Assembly: GCF_012932915.1 (NCBI RefSeq)
Contig: NZ_VCQU01000013.1
Coordinates: 1-64,000, forward strand
Direction: 5' to 3'
From: Antrihabitans stalactiti
GTDB taxonomy: Bacteria > Actinomycetota > Actinomycetes > Mycobacteriales > Mycobacteriaceae
DNA: 64,000 bases
In this document: piece by piece, positions 59,248 through 64,000 of the stretch
Numbering within the stretch: position 1 is the stretch's first letter
How the letters are laid out: each line of letters begins with the position of its first letter
Made by a program: the position numbers and the translations under genes
The notes under the pieces: generated by a model
Told to the model about the DNA's origin: nothing
Database searches by the model: none
What the model saw: only the letters and a program-made list of their open reading frames with translations

Positions 59248-59446
59248 CTACTTCACAGGGAGCGCGCCGTCCATGCCGCCGACGTCGGTGACCAGTCGTT
59301 GTTTTGTCGATGGTGACGTTCTAGGTGACGGTGGTTTGTGCCCGTGGAAGGTTGGGCGCTCGTGGAGATCCCGTTGAGGAACACCTTCACCGAGTAGAGT
59401 CCGCCGGTTTCGGAGGCAACGGCGGCATCGATCGGTGCTGCGCTCG
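59248..59446 (-). pseudogene. Decayed 3' fragment of an Mce-associated protein gene
   Basis: The 199 bases align closely with 63501-63706, the 3' end of the intact Mce-associated gene. In frame they encode APIDAAVASETGGLYSVKVFL... and MDGALPVK-stop, against APIDATIASETGG-like and MDGALPGK-stop in the intact copy. Small indels and an in-frame TAG break the reading frame between these two blocks. Similarity ends abruptly at 59446, where SRPBCC coding sequence begins. Confidence 0.85.
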
Positions 59447-59896
59447 CATGGTGTACGTGTCTTCGATTTGCTCGCGCAAATGCTTTTCTACGTAGCGGAT
59501 CGCCGCTTTGCTGAAGGCGAGCAGTGCGACGTCGATGGCCTTGGCGGTGAGTCCGGATCCGACTGTGTAGTCGCAGGTGACGCTGAGTTGTGTCGATTCG
59601 GCGCGAAGGCTGTCGAGTTGCATACAGGTGGTTGCTTCCATCTTCTTTGCGTTGCACCGCAACGTTATCCGGCTGTCGTTCACCCATTCGAGAACCGAAA
59701 GATGTAGGTCGAGTTTCATTGGGCCGATGTCCAGTGTGCTGGTGAATTCTGCCCCGACGCCGCGAGTTTGCGTTCCAGTCGGTTCGAATCGTTCGAGTCC
59801 CAGCATGTATTTCTCGATGTTGCGATAGTCCGAGATATAGGCGAACGTGTGATCGGCAGTAGCGTTGACCTCTGCGGAATTCGCGACGTGACCCAC
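59387..59896 (-). CDS. SRPBCC-family protein with a C-terminus replaced by Mce-gene fragment
   Basis: 169 residues. Opening ANSAEVNATADHTFAYISDYRNIEKYMLGLERFEPTG is typical of START-like lipid-binding proteins, followed by the long C-terminal helix AFSKAAIRYVEKHLREQIEDTYT at about 128-150. After that, the last 20 residues (from RAQHRSMPPLPP) are an out-of-frame translation of the decayed Mce-associated fragment, so the native tail is lost. The core fold appears complete, so the protein may still work. Confidence 0.8.
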   Translation of the reverse strand: MGHVANSAEVNATADHTFAYISDYRNIEKYMLGLERFEPTGTQTRGVGAEFTSTLDIGPMKLDLHLSVLEWVNDSRITLRCNAKKMEATTCMQLDSLRAESTQLSVTCDYTVGSGLTAKAIDVALLAFSKAAIRYVEKHLREQIEDTYTMRAQHRSMPPLPPKPADSTR

Positions 59897-60156
59897 CTTA
59901 TTTCTCCTTATTTGATGACGGGTAGGAATTGGTCTCGATTCGAATCTCCGGGCTACGCGGTCGCTGCCCGCGCCGCATTGGCATCACCGTCGGTCGTGGA
60001 GCCGCAGCGACGATCGTGGGCTGGTGTAGCGCGCGGTGAAGCGGCCAGTTCCGGCACCGATCAGGGGTCGGCGCGCCACGGCCACCGGGGTGGCCGAATG
60101 GATCTGCAGGAGCAGGCCCGAAGGTGCCCCGACACCGCTTCACCGAGCTGTGGGGA
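59897..60156. other. Gene-free spacer, 260 bases
   Basis: No convincing gene, RNA or repeat seen between the SRPBCC start and the acyl-CoA dehydrogenase stop, both on the minus strand. A GGAGAAATAAGGTG stretch (minus strand) just upstream of the SRPBCC start is its ribosome site. Confidence 0.5.
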
Positions 60157-61302
60157 TCACAACGATCGAGCGATGATTTCCTTCATGATTTCGGTGGTAC
60201 CGGCATAGATTTTTTGAACACGCTGGTCGACCCACATCCGGGCGATGGGGTACTCGGTCATGTAGCCGTACCCGCCGTGCAGCTGGAGGCATTCGTCGGC
60301 GGCGACCATGGCTCGTTCCGTGGTCCACCATTTCGCCATCGCAACTGTCGGGATGTCGAGTTCACCACGCAGATGTTTGGCGATGCAGTCGTCGATGAAG
60401 ATTCGCGCAATCGTGGCGTCGGTGGCGACCTCGGCGAGCTTGAACTTGGTGTTCTGAAATGCAAACAGCGGTTTGCCGAATGCGTGCCGTTCTTTGGTGT
60501 AGCGCAACGTGTGCTTGAGTGCGGATTCGATAGCAGCGACCGCGCCGATCGCAATGATCAGTCGCTCTTGCGGTAGTTGCTGCATCAACTGGAGAAAGCC
60601 TTGCCCCTCGGCGGTGCCGAGCAGGTTCGAGACCGGGACGCGGACGTCCTCGAAGAAAAGTTCGGCGGTGTCCTGGCCCTTCTGCCCCAGCTTGTCGAGC
60701 AGCCGGCCGCGACGGAACCCGGCCCGGTCGGCCTCGACGAGCAGAAGAGAGATGCCGCTCGCGCCAGCGCTGGTGTCGGTCTTCGCCGCGACGACGATCA
60801 AGTCGGCCTGTCCGCCGTTGGTGATGAATGTTTTGGACCCGTTCACCACATACTCGTCGCCATCGCGAACTGCCTTGGTTTTGACAGCTTGCAGGTCCGA
60901 GCCGGTGCCGGGTTCGGTCATCGCGATCGCACCGACCGTCTCACCGTTGGCCATCTTGGGGAGCCACGTTCTTTTCTGTTCTTCGGTTCCATAGGTGAGC
61001 ACGTAGTGCGCGACGATCGTCGAGTGCACGCTGACACCCCACGCGGTGTCGCCGACGCGGGCCTGCTCTTCCATCAGGACGGCCTCGTGGGCGAAATTGC
61101 CGCCTCCGCCGCCGTATTCTTCGGGCACCGACATGCAGAGCAGTCCCAGCTCACCGGCCTTGTTCCACAAATCGCGGTCGACGGAATGCTGCTCGATGAA
61201 CTTCTCGGTGTTTGGTTCGAGCTCCTGTTCGCAGAACGAACGTGCGAGATCGCGTAGCGCGTGCAGGTCGTCGTCCATCCACTTGGAGCGGTGTGCGGTC
61301 AT
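60157..61302 (-). CDS. Acyl-CoA dehydrogenase (FadE type)
   Basis: 381 residues from the ATG at MTAHRSKWM; an upstream frame extension would run through the operators and is rejected. Motifs: AIAMTEPGTGSDLQAVKTKA at about 117-136, TFITNGGQADLIVVAA, and the C-terminal QKIYAGTTEIMKEII, where Ala takes the place of the Glu used by short-chain enzymes. This is the pattern of LCAD/IVD-like enzymes with the base elsewhere. Oxidises an acyl-CoA at the alpha-beta bond; substrate unknown. Divergent from a TetR gene with two operators between. Confidence 0.92.
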   Translation of the reverse strand: MTAHRSKWMDDDLHALRDLARSFCEQELEPNTEKFIEQHSVDRDLWNKAGELGLLCMSVPEEYGGGGGNFAHEAVLMEEQARVGDTAWGVSVHSTIVAHYVLTYGTEEQKRTWLPKMANGETVGAIAMTEPGTGSDLQAVKTKAVRDGDEYVVNGSKTFITNGGQADLIVVAAKTDTSAGASGISLLLVEADRAGFRRGRLLDKLGQKGQDTAELFFEDVRVPVSNLLGTAEGQGFLQLMQQLPQERLIIAIGAVAAIESALKHTLRYTKERHAFGKPLFAFQNTKFKLAEVATDATIARIFIDDCIAKHLRGELDIPTVAMAKWWTTERAMVAADECLQLHGGYGYMTEYPIARMWVDQRVQKIYAGTTEIMKEIIARSL

Positions 61303-61331
61303 AGCGGCGTCGATGCCTTCCAGATCGGTTT

Positions 61332-61371
61332 GGGTACACGCTGTACCATCGTCTGGGTACGGACTGTACCC
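61332..61371. promoter_or_regulatory. Two tandem palindromic operators between acyl-CoA dehydrogenase and TetR genes
   Basis: Site 1, GGGTACACGCTGTACCA (61332-61348), and site 2, GGGTACGGACTGTACCC (61355-61371), share the pattern GGGTAC-N5-GTACCC; site 2 is perfect and site 1 has one end mismatch. Centres are 23 bases apart. They lie 30 bases from each start codon, so the TetR protein probably represses both genes. Confidence 0.75.
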
Positions 61372-61402
61372 GAGACTGCGATCGGACGATAGTGTGACAG
61401 TC

Positions 61403-62089
61403 ATGACAAAGCCCAGCCCAGATTCCACAGCGGCTCGCCGCGCCGCGGCCGGCGGCCCGGGCCGCGATCGACGCCGAGGGCTGATCATCGATGCCGCCAT
61501 CGCTGCGATCGAGGCGGATGGACCACAAGCGTTGACCGAACAGATCGCCGACCGCGCGGGCCTGGCCCGCACGCATGTCTACCGGCACTTCGCAAGCAAG
61601 GAGGAACTCGACTTTGCGGTCGCCCGACGAGCCCATCGCGACCTCACGGAACGGATCCGCGCCAATCTGGAGGTCGAGGGCACCCCGTTCGAGATCATTC
61701 GGCAACCTCTGGCCCAGCATGTGATCTGGGCGGACGAGCATCCCAATCTGTACCGGTTTCTGATCCGTCGCGAGTACCGCCGGGGCCCTGAGCAGGAACG
61801 GGTCGGAGGCGGCGCGTTCACGGCCGAAGTTGCCGCTGCGATGGTGCGCTACATTCCGCAGTTGGCCGACACCGACCTGATCGACGCGACGATCGTGGCC
61901 GTGCATGGTCTCGTCGATGCTTCGGTGTCGTGGTGGCTCGACCACCGACGCACCAGCCGGGACGAGATCATCGATCGGCTGACCAGCCAATGCTGGTTGC
62001 TGTTCGACCATCGCTTACGTGAACTCGGTATTCGACTCGACCCCACTAGTGCGCCGTCAGGCGCCGCGCGGGGCGCGAATTCGGCGTGA
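61403..62089 (+). CDS. TetR-family transcriptional regulator
   Basis: 228 residues from the ATG at MTKPSPDST. HTH at about 27-75 (IIDAAIAAIEADGPQALTEQIADRAGLARTHVYRHFASKEEL, outline); the C-terminal ligand domain is helical (WADEHPNLYRFLIRREY ... VHGLVDASVSWWL), as in fatty-acid-sensing members. Divergent from the acyl-CoA dehydrogenase gene and adjacent to the twin palindromes it most likely binds. Converges with the hydrolase gene (145-base gap, nothing seen in it). Confidence 0.92.
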   Translation: MTKPSPDSTAARRAAAGGPGRDRRRGLIIDAAIAAIEADGPQALTEQIADRAGLARTHVYRHFASKEELDFAVARRAHRDLTERIRANLEVEGTPFEIIRQPLAQHVIWADEHPNLYRFLIRREYRRGPEQERVGGGAFTAEVAAAMVRYIPQLADTDLIDATIVAVHGLVDASVSWWLDHRRTSRDEIIDRLTSQCWLLFDHRLRELGIRLDPTSAPSGAARGANSA

Positions 62090-62234
62090 CCGACGGGGTG
62101 GTGCAACATCAGCGGAGGCAGGTGCCGCTCTGACCGCGCCGCGGTGCTAGCCGGGGGAGACCGCGACCGGTGATGCCGACTGGCGAAGGTCGTGCGACCG
62201 TCGGGCGATCGGACCACGGTGTCCGCCGATCACA

Positions 62235-63416
62235 TCATGGAGCCATCTGCTCTGGAATCACTGGTCGAGTCGCGGCGGAATCGAAAGCCGCAGGTGGCGC
62301 GACGGGATACGTGAGATCGCCGCAGTTCACGGTGGCAGAGATTCTGCCGTGGATGAAGTGGGCCGCGGCGTCGAGGGCGGCGCGACTTTCCGGCATGTCA
62401 GGAAACAACGTCGTGAAAGCGTGAATCTGGTCGTGCCAGATATGCACCACGCAGGGCACACCCGCGTTAGCGAGCCGACCGGCCATCAGTTCGGAATCGA
62501 TGCGCACGACCTCCGACTCCGCGGCGATGAGCAGGACCGGTGGAAGCGCAGCCAGGTCGTCGGTCGTCGGGGACAGGGCTGAATTCGGCGTAACGGGATC
62601 GTAGCCACCGATCCTGCTCACGGTGGCAAGCAGTTCCGCCGGCAGATACGCGTCGGTGGTTCGGTTCGGATGGGCGAGTTTGGTCGTGCAGTCGAGGTCT
62701 AGCCATGGCGAGAACCCGATGAGTCCCGCCGGCCGGGGCATTCCTGCGTGCGCGGCCGCGACGGCTGTGGCGAAGGCGAGGAACCCGCCTGCGGAGTCAC
62801 CGGCGAACACCACGGTCGCGGGATCTGCTCCCTGGTCGAGCAGCCAGCGGTAGGTCGTTGTGCAGTCGTCGATCGAACCCGTGATCGGTGTCCTCGGCAG
62901 TTGCCGGTAGGCGACATGGATTACGGGTAGTCCGGTGCGCCGAGCGAGTGCGGCCACAACCGGCCGGTGCGAGTTGAGCCCACCGATCAGGAAGGCGCCG
63001 CCGTGAAAATACAACACGGCCCCTTCCGCCAGGTTCGAGCGGGGGATGCAAGGCCGCACGATCTCGGCGTCGAACCCGGCGAAGTGCACCTTTTCGGCGG
63101 TCACACCCGTGGGGGTAGGGATGACCTTCGCGGCCAAGTCGACCGCGAACGCGACAGACATCGGCCAGGCAGTGATCGGAATGCGCCGCACGAGTGGGCT
63201 GATCACGGCGCGGAACACGAGGCCGACTATGCGGGATTGCGTACTCGACGGCACGTCGATCGGTGTGGACAGCACCGATGTCGGCGCAGTGACGCCGACA
63301 CCCCCCGCTGCCCTGGGCGAGGGTGACGTCCGGGGCGTCAACTCTGCCGGTATCGGTGGCCGCAGCGCCGACCTGACGGCCGTCGCGGCGTGGCCTACCG
63401 AATCACCCATGCGCAT
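62235..63416 (-). CDS. Alpha/beta hydrolase, hormone-sensitive-lipase type (Lip family)
   Basis: 393 residues from the ATG at MRMGDSVGH; another Met two codons later is possible. Oxyanion motif YFHGGAFLIGG at about 140-150, nucleophile VFAGDSAGGFLAFA at about 205-218 (Ser210), and late Asp/His in ...ESEVVRIDSELMA and HDQIHAFTTLFPD. The HGG plus GDSAGG pair defines the HSL/LipR-N group. The last 35 residues (after HFIHGR) form an unusual Pro/Ala-rich tail. Likely an esterase on short-chain or lipid esters. Confidence 0.9.
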   Translation of the reverse strand: MRMGDSVGHAATAVRSALRPPIPAELTPRTSPSPRAAGGVGVTAPTSVLSTPIDVPSSTQSRIVGLVFRAVISPLVRRIPITAWPMSVAFAVDLAAKVIPTPTGVTAEKVHFAGFDAEIVRPCIPRSNLAEGAVLYFHGGAFLIGGLNSHRPVVAALARRTGLPVIHVAYRQLPRTPITGSIDDCTTTYRWLLDQGADPATVVFAGDSAGGFLAFATAVAAAHAGMPRPAGLIGFSPWLDLDCTTKLAHPNRTTDAYLPAELLATVSRIGGYDPVTPNSALSPTTDDLAALPPVLLIAAESEVVRIDSELMAGRLANAGVPCVVHIWHDQIHAFTTLFPDMPESRAALDAAAHFIHGRISATVNCGDLTYPVAPPAAFDSAATRPVIPEQMAP

Positions 63417-63500
63417 ACCACTCCTGGTTGGGGGCTGACAACGAGGCCGCCGCCGGACCGACCACCACCGATAGTGAGACGTGATTGCATTGGGTTGCAA

Positions 63501-64000
63501 CTATTTCCCGGGCAGTGCGCCGTCCATGCCGCCGACGTCGGTGATTTTCCAGTCGTTGTTCGCATCGACGGTGACGTTGTAGGTGACGGTGGTTTGCGCG
63601 CCGGTGGGGGTCTGAGCGCTGGTCGATGTGACGTTGAGGAAGACGTTGACTCTGTAGATTCCGCCGGTTTCGGAGGCGATCGTGGCGTCGATCGGTGTTG
63701 CGCTCGACGTCCACTGCAACGGAACGAGCAGTTCCTGGAGCTTGGGCGCGGTGGCATCGAATTTGTTCGCCAGTTCCGGGCTCGTGTTGGCTTTCAGTCG
63801 CCCAACCCAGGCGTTGGCGTCCTTGAAGTCGATGTTGGAGGCGCCGACGGCGTAGTCGGTGGCCACGTGCTCGGCGTGCTGGTCGGCGGCGGCGGCGTCG
63901 TCGCGCTCACGCAGCTCTCTGTTGGCCGACCACAGCATGGCGCCGGTCACGGCGAGGGCGACGACGAGAGCAACGACGAGAGCGCCGAATGCTGCGGTGG
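63501..64000 (-). CDS. Mce-associated membrane protein, N-terminus beyond window edge
   Basis: About 166 residues visible; the frame is open to the right edge, so the start is outside. A membrane helix (AFGALVVALVVALAVTGAMLW) lies near the edge, then an alpha-helical stretch (RELRERDDAAAADQHAEHVATDYAVGAS) and a cystatin-like beta region ending VTVDANNDWKITDVGGMDGALPGK. This is the architecture of Mce-associated proteins, which sit outside the membrane with mammalian-cell-entry transporter complexes that import lipids or steroids. Mce genes probably follow to the right. A decayed copy of its 3' end is present at 59248-59446. Confidence 0.88.
   Translation of the reverse strand, partial: TAAFGALVVALVVALAVTGAMLWSANRELRERDDAAAADQHAEHVATDYAVGASNIDFKDANAWVGRLKANTSPELANKFDATAPKLQELLVPLQWTSSATPIDATIASETGGIYRVNVFLNVTSTSAQTPTGAQTTVTYNVTVDANNDWKITDVGGMDGALPGK

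Noticed and set aside
59768-60208. A plus-strand 146-residue reading frame in the spacer
   Set aside because: It overlaps the SRPBCC start antisense, has no ribosome site and shows no family pattern.
1-64000. CRISPR arrays, rRNA genes, prophage or integrative element with attachment site at tRNA-Cys
   Set aside because: No repeat-spacer pattern, no integrase next to the tRNA, and normal chromosomal genes on both sides.

Overview
The window is GC-rich, densely packed actinobacterial DNA. Several genes point to the mycolic-acid group (Mycobacteriales/Corynebacteriales, for example Gordonia, Rhodococcus, Williamsia or a mycobacterium): an Mce-associated membrane protein at the right edge, an EspG-like ESX chaperone, an LpqN/LpqT-type lipoprotein, a maleylpyruvate-isomerase-type (mycothiol-linked) enzyme and an ECF42 sigma factor with DGPF partners. 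Genus cannot be fixed from the sequence alone. It reads as ordinary chromosome: there is one tRNA-Cys, no rRNA, no CRISPR, no phage block, and only a 35-codon transposase tail at the left edge.

Left part (0-25 kb): a GntR regulator and an SRPBCC protein; a stand-alone helicase-associated-domain protein; and a six-gene operon (GntR/UTRA regulator, 8-Cys ferredoxin, lipoprotein binding protein, permease, ATPase, and a large fumarate-reductase/APS-reductase-like flavoprotein fused to HEAT repeats). I consider this operon the best candidate for an undescribed metabolic system. Then follow a DUF4262-like/EspG-like divergent pair, cspA, a secreted-type phosphodiesterase, an ECF42 sigma module, a thiamine-pyrimidine salvage operon (tenA-thiY-X-Z type), a carboxylesterase, PhoD phosphatase and a small GNAT enzyme. 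Six copies of one 43-46 bp hairpin repeat are scattered through this part only; in several cases it supplies the stop codon or the C-terminal residues of the adjacent genes.

Middle (25-50 kb): housekeeping and redox genes, namely peptidase E-like, mycothiol-type enzyme, HIT hydrolase, sirtuin, the pntAA-pntAB-pntB transhydrogenase, a DUF559-like protein bracketed by a second hairpin family, an MFS exporter, a branched-chain 2-oxoacid dehydrogenase operon (E1 alpha, E1 beta, E2) with a divergent Lrp regulator and two operator-like palindromes exactly 30 bp apart, an SDR/phosphotransferase pair, a macrodomain gene, a rhodanese gene frameshifted at a G8 tract, a shikimate-dehydrogenase-like gene, a secreted HNH nuclease, a SNF2/SWIM pair, a metallo-hydrolase, a membrane Hsp70-like protein, and a coiled-coil surface protein coupled to a sortase.

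Right part (50-64 kb): a valine/isobutyrate catabolic operon (mmsA, acyl-CoA dehydrogenase, 3-hydroxyisobutyryl-CoA hydrolase, mmsB, enoyl-CoA hydratase) with a divergent MarR regulator. It fits metabolically with the branched-chain dehydrogenase operon 15 kb upstream. Next come an SRPBCC protein, tRNA-Cys, an ankyrin protein, an SDR, and a lipid-type cluster (acyl-CoA dehydrogenase and TetR regulator sharing two tandem palindromic operators, an alpha/beta hydrolase and an Mce-associated protein). A decayed 3' fragment of the Mce-associated gene lies 4 kb away, fused onto the end of an SRPBCC gene.
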